NCBI GenBank assembly: GCA_023380935.1
Contig: JAMCST010000002.1
Span: forward strand, 13,189 to 55,339
Direction of reading: 5' to 3'
Origin: Patescibacteria group bacterium
GTDB lineage: Bacteria; Patescibacteriota; Microgenomatia; UBA1406; GWC2-37-13
Length of the DNA: 42,151 nt
The notes below the pieces were generated by a model. That model saw only the letters and a list, made by a program, of their open reading frames with translations, did no database searches and had not been told where the DNA came from. Positions 1-6,260 of the stretch are shown in pieces. Every line of letters starts with the position of its first letter. Within the stretch, counting starts at the first letter, position 1. The position numbers were made by a program, and so were the translations under genes.

Positions 1-1
1 G

Positions 2-103
2 GCAATCAGGATGCCGTTAATCAGTTATGAGTTGAAAAGAGCTGAAGATAATGAGCGTTATCGCCAAGCCACGAAACTAATAATTCAATATGTCAAAAAC
101 TAA
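2..103 (+). CDS. C-terminal end of an unidentified protein (5' end outside window)
   Basis: An open frame enters from the left edge and ends at a TAA at 101-103, giving about 33 residues ending in IIQYVKN. It is charged and helical in appearance (ELKRAEDNERYRQATK) and overlaps by 4 bp the 3' end of the convergent peptidase gene. It is too short to assign to a family. It could also be a chance open frame; an ATG at 11 would give only 30 residues. Confidence 0.3.
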   Translation, partial: AIRMPLISYELKRAEDNERYRQATKLIIQYVKN

Positions 104-828
104 CCAGCAATCAATATGCCCCGGTGGCTAAAAAATCTATCAAAGTCGGTCGGCGAGATTTTGGCATACTTCTGTGATCGGCGGTAATATCCCGACGGGT
201 TATGTAGGTACAGGAATCGGTCGGGAAGTGAATATCCGGATATTAAAACCAAATGTCCTCCCCGGCGCTGCGGTTGGGTAATGGGGTTTCTGATTGAGGC
301 GTTGACTGAAGCGATCACGTAGAAACGTCTGGAGATATAATGAGGAATTTCTTTTATGGTTAAGGGCGAGGCGATTTTCCCGTCCAGGTTGAATTCGTTT
401 TTTATGAAGGTGAGAAACTGGCGGTAGTAAAGTCCGTCGATCGAGTGTAGATACTGACCGGCGGCAAAGTGACGTGGATTAATTTTGTAAGCGCCGTATT
501 TGGTAGCGATTTTGGCCAGTGTTACTAACGGGAAGGCGATATTTTTTTCCTGCTTCAGGATCATTTTCAAACAGGCCATGCCACAACCGTTCCAACTCCA
601 GTTACAATATTCCAGTTGACTTTTCGCTCCGGAGTTTTTCCAGTTCGGGTCATTTTCCGCTTTAATGCGATGGTTTAATATTTTGTCTACAAGCGATCTT
701 GATTCCCACTGAGAATAGTAGGGGAGATTGGGGTATGCAAATGTATTCGATTGAACGGTTGTAAAAGTCGTGGCGATATTTTTAAGAAATAAAACGGCTT
801 TAAAAACCGATTGTTTTACAGTTTGCAT
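100..828 (-). CDS. C39-like papain-fold cysteine peptidase
   Basis: A 242-residue protein with the signature of C39-like (papain-fold) peptidases: an NGCGMACLKMIL segment with candidate nucleophile Cys82, a GGHLVLISGY segment with His192, and a following HNPSG with Asn210. This order and spacing is that of the Cys-His-Asn/Asp triad. The N-terminus has a moderately hydrophobic stretch (residues 7-20) but no clean signal peptide, so location is uncertain. Family members process leader peptides or cleave cell-surface substrates; the substrate here is unknown. No ABC transporter domain is attached, unlike bacteriocin C39 exporters. The gene lies alone in the accessory zone and is convergent with the frame at the left edge. 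Confidence 0.7.
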   Translation of the reverse strand: MQTVKQSVFKAVLFLKNIATTFTTVQSNTFAYPNLPYYSQWESRSLVDKILNHRIKAENDPNWKNSGAKSQLEYCNWSWNGCGMACLKMILKQEKNIAFPLVTLAKIATKYGAYKINPRHFAAGQYLHSIDGLYYRQFLTFIKNEFNLDGKIASPLTIKEIPHYISRRFYVIASVNASIRNPITQPQRRGGHLVLISGYSLPDRFLYLHNPSGYYRRSQKYAKISPTDFDRFFSHRGILIAG

Positions 829-895
829 GTGATTTTATTATCTCTTTTTCTCAATCAGCCTTCAAACTGAAGTGTTATAATATTTAAGCGACTAT

Positions 896-916
896 CCGAG
901 GGTTTTTAACCCTCGG
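896..916. repeat. Left-end hairpin of the IS200/IS605 element
   Basis: A perfect 9-bp stem (CCGAGGGTT/AACCCTCGG) with a TTT loop. The core stem matches the right-end hairpin at 1363-1383. These are the TnpA recognition structures. Confidence 0.8.
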
Positions 917-952
917 CTGTAAAGCAGATTACCGATTTGATAGACTTCAATC

Positions 953-1348
953 ATGAAAGGATTGAGGTCGTCCGCACAAAGTAAATTTGATCTAAGATAT
1001 CACTTTGTCTTTGTGCCAAGGTACCGCAAGCGAGTCTTGACAGGTGAGGTAGGCAAAAGAATAGAGGGAATGATAAGATTTGCTGCTCAAATTCATGAGT
1101 GGGAAATCTACGAGCTTGCGGTAAACATCGATCACGTTCACCTTTATATGGGAGCACAACCAAAATTTGCTCCCGCAGAAATCATGAGAATTGTCAAAGG
1201 GGGAACATCAAACAAAATAAGAGAGCTTTTTCCTGAGCTTGACGAAATAGACTGGGGAGCAACATTTTGGGCCGATGGGTATCTGGTTAAGACGGTAGGA
1301 TTTGTGACTGACAAAGTGATATCGGAATATGTTGCCAAACAAAGATAA
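953..1348 (+). CDS. tnpA: IS200/IS605 Y1 transposase TnpA
   Basis: A 131-residue HUH single-strand transposase. The HUH metal-binding motif is visible as NIDHVHLYM (His61, His63), and the catalytic tyrosine is most likely Tyr126 in VISEYVAKQ near the C-terminus. The length is typical of the family (about 130-150 residues), and DLRYHFVFVPRYRKRVL at the N-terminus is characteristic. The ATG at 953 gives the expected N-terminus. All motifs are intact, so the enzyme is probably functional. Its hairpin substrates flank the gene. Confidence 0.9.
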   Translation: MKGLRSSAQSKFDLRYHFVFVPRYRKRVLTGEVGKRIEGMIRFAAQIHEWEIYELAVNIDHVHLYMGAQPKFAPAEIMRIVKGGTSNKIRELFPELDEIDWGATFWADGYLVKTVGFVTDKVISEYVAKQR

Positions 1349-1362
1349 TTACACATTAAAAG

Positions 1363-1383
1363 CCGAGGGCTTTTAGCCCTCGG
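1363..1383. repeat. Right-end hairpin of the IS200/IS605 element
   Basis: A perfect 8-bp stem (CCGAGGGC/GCCCTCGG) with loop TTTTA, 15 bp after the tnpA stop. It shares the CCGAGGG/CCCTCGG core with the left-end hairpin. Confidence 0.8.
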
Positions 1384-1389
1384 ATATTA

Positions 1390-1545
1390 ACTGATCTCCA
1401 CCTGTTTAATGCAGTGAATTATAAGGTTGCGGTCGGTAATGCGGTGGTCGATTTGAAACAGCGGGCCGATAAAATAATTCCTCCGGTAACCGAAGACGGC
1501 CTGGCTCAGTATTTTGAGTCGTTACTGTCCAGGAAAGGCAATTAA
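1390..1545 (+). pseudogene. C-terminal remnant of a HAD (Cof-type) phosphatase
   Basis: Starting right at the IS200/IS605 right end, an open frame encodes about 50 residues with the C-terminal signature of Cof-type HAD phosphatases: TDLHLFNAV (the ND-x-x-M/L-F region), then VAVGNAVVDLKQRAD and PVTEDGLAQYFESLL, ending in TAA at 1543-1545. The family normally has 220-280 residues, so the catalytic N-terminus and cap are missing. No matching 5' part is seen left of the IS. It overlaps the 3' end of the convergent Fic gene by 24 bp. It is best read as a gene cut by the IS and a deletion. Confidence 0.65.
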
Positions 1546-1983
1546 ATACTTCCTGACATTCTTTTTTATTTTTGCCAGCACCTTATCTTTAAGCTGTGGG
1601 TCGGTCCCCGCAATCAATACAGCCAGTTTATATAGGTTATGGGGCGAAATCGATAGCCATCTATTATTTAGGGCTAAAAATACCAATAAAGACATCACAG
1701 CAATCCTTTTATTCCCGTTTTTAAACGGATGGTTTTTAATAATGGAATAAAATAAAATTGAAGCTTGTTCTATTAAAGTTGGGTAAAGAAATTGTCCCGC
1801 AAACGTTTGTTTCGGAGAACCAAGAGCCGATTCTAACAGATCATTATTTCTAGTAGAATAGTCCGGTATTGGTTCATCAAAGCTCATCTGTTCCCGGGTA
1901 AAGTCGAAACAAAGATATTCAAAATCATCTGGTTCAAGCCAGACAATGTTATGTAAGCGCCAGTCTTCTGAAGGTTTCCTCAT
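1522..1983 (-). CDS. Fic/Doc-family toxin
   Basis: A 153-residue Fic-fold protein with the core motif HPFKNGNKR (His85-Arg93), close to the canonical HPFx(D/E)GNxR but with Asn at the acidic position, as in Doc-type proteins. Fic enzymes AMPylate targets; Doc phosphorylates EF-Tu. Which one applies here cannot be told from sequence. The short length and the LYPTLIEQASILFYSIIKNHPF context match death-on-curing toxins. Its ATG at 1983 lies inside a small upstream gene (1949-2080) that overlaps it by 35 bp, the usual antitoxin-first order. A perfect palindrome lies over the promoter. It is visibly AT-richer than the core genes, suggesting transfer. Confidence 0.8.
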   Translation of the reverse strand: MRKPSEDWRLHNIVWLEPDDFEYLCFDFTREQMSFDEPIPDYSTRNNDLLESALGSPKQTFAGQFLYPTLIEQASILFYSIIKNHPFKNGNKRIAVMSLLVFLALNNRWLSISPHNLYKLAVLIAGTDPQLKDKVLAKIKKNVRKYLIAFPGQ

Positions 1984-2080
1984 ATTCTTTTACCCCACAC
2001 TTGACGGCCCTCTTGATAATCAAGACTTTTTTAGGATGTTTTTTTACGTATTTCTTAGCCGAAAATTTCACTTTTTCCAT
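1949..2080 (-). CDS. Small basic protein, candidate antitoxin of the Fic/Doc toxin
   Basis: A 43-residue open frame from ATG at 2080 to TAA at 1949, overlapping the Fic start by 35 bp in a different frame. It begins MEKVKFSAKKYVKKHPKK and ends EYEETFRRLAL, so it is basic in the first half with a helical C-terminal part. It shows no clear AbrB, Phd or ribbon-helix-helix signature. The call rests on position (antitoxin-first order with overlap), size, and the 16-bp palindrome that starts 2 bp before its ATG. It could also be a truncated antitoxin. Confidence 0.5.
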   Translation of the reverse strand: MEKVKFSAKKYVKKHPKKVLIIKRAVKCGVKEYEETFRRLALT

Positions 2081-2081
2081 T

Positions 2082-2097
2082 TGATATAATTATATCA
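2082..2097 (-). promoter_or_regulatory. Operator-like perfect palindrome over the -10 of the Fic operon
   Basis: TGATATAATTATATCA is a perfect 16-bp palindrome. Read on the minus strand it contains a consensus -10 (TATAAT, 2094-2089), 8 nt before the ATG at 2080, so the transcript would be leaderless or nearly so. A palindrome over the -10 is the usual arrangement for toxin-antitoxin autoregulation. Confidence 0.55.
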
Positions 2098-2115
2098 TAT
2101 TAAATAACGGTCAAT

Positions 2116-2203
2116 TATAACGTACGCTTCGGACCCCCGCCGGTTCTACCTCAAACGCGGCTTTATTGACCGGGAAGTCGGAATGCTGAAAGAAATATTA
2201 TGA
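2116..2203 (+). pseudogene. Possible GNAT acetyltransferase C-terminal remnant
   Basis: An open stretch of about 28 residues, ending at TGA 2201-2203, contains DPRRFYLKRGFIDREV, which resembles the C-terminal FYxKxGF motif of GNAT acetyltransferases. There is no start codon and no acetyl-CoA-binding region upstream. An ATG overlaps the stop (ATGA at 2200), as in an old operon. The assignment rests on one short motif and is weak. Confidence 0.3.
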
Positions 2204-2525
2204 CACTAAAAAATCTGCGGGACTGGACCAAAAAATTCATGCGACTGGGAGGCAAGAAATCCTGAGTTAGTCGTGAAACTTTTTGCCAAGAAAAATCTCA
2301 CCTATTTTGAATCAGCAGCGCAATCGGTTGACGGCATATTTGTTGTTACGCTAAACGAAAAGGGTCTGTGTACTTACTTTAATCAATGGCGATCCGTCCG
2401 GCTTGATCTTATATCGGACGGGTAAATATGCGAGGCGGAGAGCCATGTTTTTAGATATGCGTATTCCCGCCGTCAAGCGGGCGATTAATTTTACTTCTCT
2501 TCGTGAAGCGCAGTCACACGCTTAA
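2200..2525 (+). pseudogene. Degraded coding remnants of unknown origin
   Basis: Short open frames follow one another on the plus strand: 21 residues from ATG 2200, about 48 residues from GTG 2273 (contains YFESAAQSVDGIFVVTLNEK), then in another frame a stretch containing NGDPSGLILYRTGKYARRR that ends at TAA 2523-2525. The switch of frame near 2380 suggests a decayed gene with at least one frameshift. No family is recognised. Confidence 0.3.
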
Positions 2526-2565
2526 GGCGGGTAAACTGGTTGAAACAAACTTCGAACCCAAACAA

Positions 2566-2732
2566 TTACTTTCCCCCAATCAACCTGAAATATTCTTCAT
2601 TAGAGATTTTGGCCGTTCGGAGACTATTCTTGTAAAGATCATATGATCCCCTTTGGTTCTTTGATAAATCCAACCCGTTTTCTTAAATATTTTTACCAAC
2701 TTTTTATAGTGAGCTGGTTTTATTGCAGGCAT
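2566..2732 (-). pseudogene. hicA: Broken HicA toxin (internal deletion and frameshift)
   Basis: Immediately after the hicB stop an ATG at 2732 opens MPAIKPAHYKKLVKIFKK, followed by YQRTKGDHMIFTR, the N-terminal dsRBD-like part of HicA with its GDH/GSH active-site histidine. The frame then runs into unrelated residues and stops at 2580. In another frame, directly from the TR codons, comes NSLRTAKISNEEYFRLIGGK and a TAA at 2566, which is the expected HicA C-terminus. The middle of the domain (the strand that usually carries a proline-rich vPvH/IPxY segment) is missing. HicA is an mRNA interferase; this copy should be dead. Confidence 0.65.
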
Positions 2733-3008
2733 TTAGGTACGAAAGACAAAAGGTTCAAATGTTATCTTAGGGAAAAGACTACGAGATTGAGGTGAGAATC
2801 CCGCTTCTTTCAAAAATTCGTTTAATTTACCCTGCTTTTTTATTTCCTCTAGGGTTATTTCCAAAGCTTGTTTAGCATTCTCTTTAGCTTTTTCCTCAGT
2901 TTTACCACAAGAAGAGATATCGAATTCAGGAATATATGCTACGTATGGAGCATCTTTTGCTTCAGGCTCGCAAAGTACTTTGATGGTGATTGGAAACCGA
3001 ATAGACAT
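2733..3008 (-). CDS. hicB: HicB-family antitoxin
   Basis: A 91-residue HicB-like protein: an N-terminal partial RNase H-like fold with YVAYIPEFDISSCGKTEEKA, followed by a helical KENAKQALEITLEEIKK segment. HicB neutralises the HicA mRNA interferase and usually represses its own operon. The usual C-terminal DNA-binding domain is short or absent; the tail (SLFPKITFEPFVFRT) is not a helix-turn-helix. The stop codon abuts the hicA ATG, so the order is antitoxin first. Since hicA is broken, this gene is an orphan that could still titrate related HicA proteins. It is AT-rich like its surroundings. Confidence 0.75.
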   Translation of the reverse strand: MSIRFPITIKVLCEPEAKDAPYVAYIPEFDISSCGKTEEKAKENAKQALEITLEEIKKQGKLNEFLKEAGFSPQSRSLFPKITFEPFVFRT

Positions 3009-3152
3009 ATGTTTATATTATATCTTTTTTTGAGTAACTAAGGGGATGAACCTCGGAGCCAAATTCTTTGGGTTTACCCTGAGTATGCCGAAGGGTGATT
3101 GGACAGATGCCGCCAGAACTCAGATTATTTAATTTTGTGTTATCATATTATT

Positions 3153-3356
3153 ATGAAAATAAGAGTACAAGATCTATCTAAAACATTGAAAGATAAAGAA
3201 TATTCGAATAAATGGCTGGCATTAAAGCCTCTCTCTATGAAGGTAATTGCGTACGGAAATGAACCTAAGAGAGTATTAGAAGAAGCAAGAAAAAAGGGAG
3301 TTGATAATCCGGTATTGACAAAAGTCCCAAAAGATTATGGAACTTATATACTTTAA
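3153..3356 (+). CDS. DUF5678 domain small protein
   Basis: A 67-residue protein from ATG 3153. The pattern W-x-ALKPLSMKVIAYGNEPKRVLEEARKKG followed by PVLTKVPKDYGTYIL (kept here in short pieces) matches DUF5678: a short beta segment, a helix with ALEEAR-like residues, and a closing VPKD. An upstream ATG at 3099 is possible, but TATCAT at 3141-3146 placed 6 nt before the ATG at 3153 argues for a leaderless start there. Its stop shares one base with the start of the retropepsin-like gene (TAATG), so the two are translationally coupled. Function is unknown. Confidence 0.65.
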   Translation: MKIRVQDLSKTLKDKEYSNKWLALKPLSMKVIAYGNEPKRVLEEARKKGVDNPVLTKVPKDYGTYIL

Positions 3357-3790
3357 TGAACTTCAAATATCGTAAATTTCCCATAGACCCTAATAATTGT
3401 CCTTTCCCAAATAAAAAATCCGCACTTAGACCTGTAATTCAAATAGATTTTGAAACTAATAAAGGCACATTTGGTTATTTTGTTTTAATTGATTCTGGTG
3501 CAGATTATTGTATTTTTCATGCGTCAATCGGAGAAATGCTTGGTTTAGACATAAAATTAGGGAAGCCTCTTACATTTTTTGGTACTTCAGGAGAACCACA
3601 AGAGGCATATTTCCATGAAGTTACGTTTAAAATAGGCGGTATAGATCATCAGTGCGAAGTTGGTTTTTCTTATGATATGGAGAAATTAGCCTATGGATTA
3701 TTGGGGCAAGAAGGTTTTTTTAATAAATGGATTGTTAAATTTGAATATCATAAAGAAAATGTGGAGTTAAAAGAAATAACACATCGATAA
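3356..3790 (+). CDS. Retropepsin-like aspartic protease
   Basis: A 144-residue single-domain protease of the retropepsin-like group. The catalytic motif is visible as VLIDSGADYCIF (Asp46), and the downstream flap and GLLGQEGFFNKW segment matches the conserved ILGxxGFF block. Such proteins act as dimers, each giving one Asp. It is soluble, with no signal peptide or membrane anchor, so it is probably cytoplasmic. It is coupled to the preceding DUF5678 gene, a pairing that suggests a common job, possibly with the small protein as partner or substrate (inference). AT-rich, probably horizontally acquired. Confidence 0.75.
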   Translation: MNFKYRKFPIDPNNCPFPNKKSALRPVIQIDFETNKGTFGYFVLIDSGADYCIFHASIGEMLGLDIKLGKPLTFFGTSGEPQEAYFHEVTFKIGGIDHQCEVGFSYDMEKLAYGLLGQEGFFNKWIVKFEYHKENVELKEITHR

Positions 3791-3865
3791 CCAAACTTTA
3801 GACCAGGCTCAATTATCCCTTAGTGGAATTAAATTTATATTGTTCTTATACTCTAAATCGACACT

Positions 3866-3885
3866 GTCCCAAAATTGTCAGTTGT
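3866..3885 (+). repeat. Left terminal inverted repeat of the zinc-ribbon IS
   Basis: GTCCCAAAATTGTCAGTTGT, matching the complement of the right end at 18 of 20 positions. Confidence 0.85.
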
Positions 3886-3928
3886 AAATAATACTTCTGT
3901 TTGTAATAATGCCCTAATCCTTGTATAG

Positions 3929-4966
3929 ATGGGACATATGAAGAAATATATATGTCCCAGGTGTAAGATAACTGCTTTCGTCATCCGTCAAAGAAAAAGA
4001 GGAAAAAGCATTACCTACTTGTGTAAGACGTGTTGTAGATATTTTTCAGTCAATGTCCATTTCCCTGATGATGTTTCTATCCTTGTTGATCATTTATCCG
4101 GCTTGTCCTACAGAAAGCTGGCGGAAAAGTATCGCATCACCAAGTCGACAGCCTGTCGTATTGTTTTGAATGCGCTGGGGAGACTTCCCAACAACAATGA
4201 GTTTACGAAACAATACTGTAGCCGCTTCTCCCAAGTGCTTCTTGTTGACGGAAAATATATCCATGTGAAAGGTTACGATCAAAAGATACCACTTCTTTGG
4301 GGGATCGATTACTTTACTCACGATATTCCCGTATTTACCCTGGCTCCTTCCGAAAATTACCAATCATGGGCGAGATTTTTCTCCTTGTATCGAATCCTTA
4401 ATTACCTTCCTCAGCTTCTGGTGTGTGATGATAACGCTTCCCTTAAAATGGCTGCCCGGTATGCATTTCCAAAAATCAGGATTCAAACCTGTTGGAATCA
4501 TTTCAAAGAAACAATAAGGAAAGAGTTAAATGTTAGATCTGATCCAACCTACAGATATGTTTCCCGTGCCGTTGACAACATCCTTTTAACCAGACAGCCT
4601 ACAGAAACATTCAATAGACGTTTTGGTAACTTTTTTACCAAATATGGGAGCGATCCTGTTGCACGAGAGGTGCTGACCAATATCGAACGAAACAAAGAAG
4701 AACTTTTAGCTTACAAATGGATTAGGAGAGCACCATTCACCAACAACCTTATGGAGTGTTTCAATTCTCACCTTGAAGCCCGACTTACTCCTTTAAAAGG
4801 ATTCAATTCCTACGCTGATGCCAGACTTTGGTTAAATGGATATGTCCTAAAAAGAAGGTTTACAGCTTTCACTTCCTGTTCCGGTAAATTCAGGCATTTA
4901 AACAGAAAAAGATCAATTGACATAACGAAGAAAAAAGGGATTGATTTGCCAATCCTTTTTGGTTAA
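3929..4966 (+). CDS. DDE transposase with N-terminal zinc ribbon
   Basis: A 345-residue transposase. The N-terminus holds a four-Cys zinc ribbon (CPRC at 9-12 and CKTCC near 32-36). A helix-turn-helix follows (GLSYRKLAEKYRITKSTACR). The RNase H-like core shows candidate catalytic residues in LLVDGKYIHV (first Asp), LLVCDDNASL (second Asp) and NNLMECFNSHLE (Glu), the MULE/IS256-like order, with the conserved C/W-x-x-H (CWNHFK) between the second Asp and the Glu. A second ATG at 3938 is equally possible as start. The frame is intact and both inverted repeats are present, so the element may be active. Confidence 0.8.
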   Translation: MGHMKKYICPRCKITAFVIRQRKRGKSITYLCKTCCRYFSVNVHFPDDVSILVDHLSGLSYRKLAEKYRITKSTACRIVLNALGRLPNNNEFTKQYCSRFSQVLLVDGKYIHVKGYDQKIPLLWGIDYFTHDIPVFTLAPSENYQSWARFFSLYRILNYLPQLLVCDDNASLKMAARYAFPKIRIQTCWNHFKETIRKELNVRSDPTYRYVSRAVDNILLTRQPTETFNRRFGNFFTKYGSDPVAREVLTNIERNKEELLAYKWIRRAPFTNNLMECFNSHLEARLTPLKGFNSYADARLWLNGYVLKRRFTAFTSCSGKFRHLNRKRSIDITKKKGIDLPILFG

Positions 4967-4986
4967 ACAACTGACAGATTTGGGAC
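4967..4986 (-). repeat. Right terminal inverted repeat of the zinc-ribbon IS
   Basis: ACAACTGACAGATTTGGGAC; its complement pairs with the left end apart from two internal bases. It begins directly after the transposase stop codon. Confidence 0.85.
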
Positions 4987-5006
4987 GGTACCGACGGTAC
5001 CCCAAG

Positions 5007-5079
5007 GGTGACTGACGGGATTTGAACCCGCAACATTCGCCTCCACAGGGCGACGCTCTACCGTTGAGCTACAGTCACC
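5007..5079 (-). tRNA. tRNA-His (GTG)
   Basis: Reads as a full cloverleaf on the minus strand: acceptor GTGACTG/CAGTCAC, D-arm GCTC..GAGC, anticodon stem TCGCC/GGCGA with loop CTGTGGA (anticodon GTG), and T-arm GCGGG-TTCAAAT-CCCGT. A G at position -1 (5079) faces discriminator C73 (5007), the identity element of tRNA-His. CCA is not encoded. The zinc-ribbon IS ends 20 bp beyond its 3' end. Confidence 0.93.
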
Positions 5080-5106
5080 AAAGCGGCAATCAGGAATATT
5101 TTATCA

Positions 5107-5112
5107 TATACT
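5107..5112 (+). promoter_or_regulatory. -10 element of the 5119 gene (leaderless)
   Basis: TATACT ends 6 nt before the ATG at 5119, so transcription would start at or next to the start codon. Confidence 0.5.
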
Positions 5113-5118
5113 ATTACT

Positions 5119-5496
5119 ATGAAGGCATCCAACCGGGAGAATCGTCCTACCGTTATTGTGATCAAACTCGGCATCCTGGCCGGTTTGGTGATTGCCGCCG
5201 TGACCGTGGCGTATCTGGCAAAAAACACCATCGGACGCAGCAAAACCGCCGACGTCCTGGGCGCCGACGTCAAAAGTGGCGTGGTCGATTCAACCGGACA
5301 GGCGATTGATTCGGCAAAAAAAGCCGCGACCGATACGGTTGACTGGGTGAACAAAACTACCAGTGACGTCCTTTCCCAATCGACCCAGTCCGTTACCGAC
5401 TACGTTTTTAACAATACCGTTGGTAATTTGCTCAAGCAGTTTGACAAGCTGCCGCAACAGCAGCAAGAAACGATCAGGCAGGCCATCTGTCGTTGA
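5119..5496 (+). CDS. Membrane-anchored small protein of unknown function
   Basis: 125 residues. A basic N-terminus is followed by one hydrophobic helix (VIVIKLGILAGLVIAAVTVA, about residues 12-31), then a polar Ala/Ser/Thr/Asp-rich helical region (STGQAIDSAKKAATDTVDWV) and a Gln-rich end. The topology suggests a single-pass protein with its C-terminal part outside or facing the envelope. No family is recognised; the amphipathic region resembles apolipoprotein- or YtxH-like helices only in composition. It stands alone between tRNA-His and the metallo-hydrolase, which has its own promoter. Confidence 0.6.
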   Translation: MKASNRENRPTVIVIKLGILAGLVIAAVTVAYLAKNTIGRSKTADVLGADVKSGVVDSTGQAIDSAKKAATDTVDWVNKTTSDVLSQSTQSVTDYVFNNTVGNLLKQFDKLPQQQQETIRQAICR

Positions 5497-5506
5497 CCAG
5501 TTAAGA

Positions 5507-5535
5507 TTGAAAAAACCAACCGCCTTTGTTATTCT
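5507..5535 (+). promoter_or_regulatory. Promoter of the metallo-hydrolase gene
   Basis: TTGAAA (5507-5512), 17-bp spacer, TATTCT (5530-5535), then 9 nt to the ATG at 5545. The spacing is ideal and leaves no space for a leader. Confidence 0.6.
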
Positions 5536-5544
5536 TTAAGCGCT

Positions 5545-6192
5545 ATGGAAATCAAGTACCTTGGTCATTCTGCCTTTTCCCTTAAAACCAAAGATGCCCG
5601 GTTGGTGACCGATCCGTTTTCCCCCAAAATGGTGGGGCTGAAGTTTCCCAAAATCGAGGCGGACATCGTGACCGTTTCTCACCAGCACGAAGATCATAAC
5701 CAAACCCAGTTGATCGCTGGAGCGCCCTTGGTGATCGACTGGCCCGGTCAGTTTGAAAAGAACGGCGTGCGCATCAGCGGTTACCGCAGTTTTCATGACG
5801 ACAAGCAGGGTGGGGAACGCGGGGAGGTGATTCTGTATAAAATCGAAGCCGACGGAATCGCCTTTCTCCACTGCAGCGATCTGGGAATGATCCCCGACGA
5901 CGCCTTTATCGATCAGATCGGTGACGTCGACGTGCTGGCCGTACCGGTGGGCGGCTACTACACGATTAACGCCGACCAATCAGCCCTTCTTATTAAAAAA
6001 ATCGAGCCGGCCATCGTCATCCCGATGCATTATCGCGTCAACCAAACCCAGCTTTCCCAACTCGATCCGGTCGAAGTGTTTCTGAAAAAGATGGGGGTGG
6101 AAACGACAGTGCCCACCCCGAAACTAGTTTTGAAGAAGGAAGATTTACTCGATCAGGAAATGCGGGTGGTGGTGATGGAAATCACATCCTAA
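5545..6192 (+). CDS. Metallo-beta-lactamase-fold hydrolase
   Basis: A 215-residue MBL-fold protein. The metal motif HxHxDH is seen as SHQHEDHN (His46, His48, Asp50, His51), with further ligands probably in HCSDLG (His109, Asp112) and MHYRVN (His162). It resembles the compact UPF0173/L-ascorbate-lactonase-like branch of metal-dependent hydrolases. The substrate cannot be inferred. It is cytoplasmic, with no signal peptide. The start is fixed by the start motif MEIKYLGHSAF, typical of the family, and by the promoter placed right before the ATG. Confidence 0.85.
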   Translation: MEIKYLGHSAFSLKTKDARLVTDPFSPKMVGLKFPKIEADIVTVSHQHEDHNQTQLIAGAPLVIDWPGQFEKNGVRISGYRSFHDDKQGGERGEVILYKIEADGIAFLHCSDLGMIPDDAFIDQIGDVDVLAVPVGGYYTINADQSALLIKKIEPAIVIPMHYRVNQTQLSQLDPVEVFLKKMGVETTVPTPKLVLKKEDLLDQEMRVVVMEITS

Positions 6193-6260
6193 CATGAAGC
6201 GCAAAGCGGTTAACTCAGGAGATTTCATGGGTTGTCCGTTATCCGTTTCCCAGCGTTGCT

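Larger units (their letters stand above)
896..1383 (+). mobile_element. IS200/IS605-family element carrying only tnpA
   Basis: The element is bounded by two related subterminal hairpins, at 896-916 and 1363-1383, both with the stem CCGAGGG/CCCTCGG. Between them lies a single Y1 transposase gene. No tnpB or iscB follows, so this is of the tnpA-only IS200 type. Such elements move as single-stranded circles and make no target duplication; exact cleavage sites lie some bases outside the hairpins and cannot be fixed by eye. The right end abuts a HAD phosphatase fragment, so the insertion or a linked deletion appears to have destroyed that gene. Confidence 0.8.
3866..4986 (+). mobile_element. Complete insertion sequence with 20-bp terminal inverted repeats and zinc-ribbon DDE transposase
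   Basis: Terminal inverted repeats at 3866-3885 (starting GTCCCAAAATTGTCAG) and 4967-4986 (complement starting GTCCCAAATCTGTCAG) match at 18 of 20 positions. A single intact transposase gene fills the element, about 1.12 kb in total. No convincing target-site duplication is seen at the flanks. The right end lies 20 bp from the 3' end of tRNA-His. The family is not certain; the transposase looks like a relative of the IS256/MULE-type DDE group. Confidence 0.8.

Noticed and set aside
3040-3100. ACCCT/AGGGT hairpin between hicB and the DUF5678 gene as a terminator
   Set aside because: The stem is only five pairs and no T-run follows on either strand.
5022-5309. Open frames overlapping tRNA-His and the 5119 gene
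   Set aside because: Frame shadows with Arg/Gly-rich random composition.
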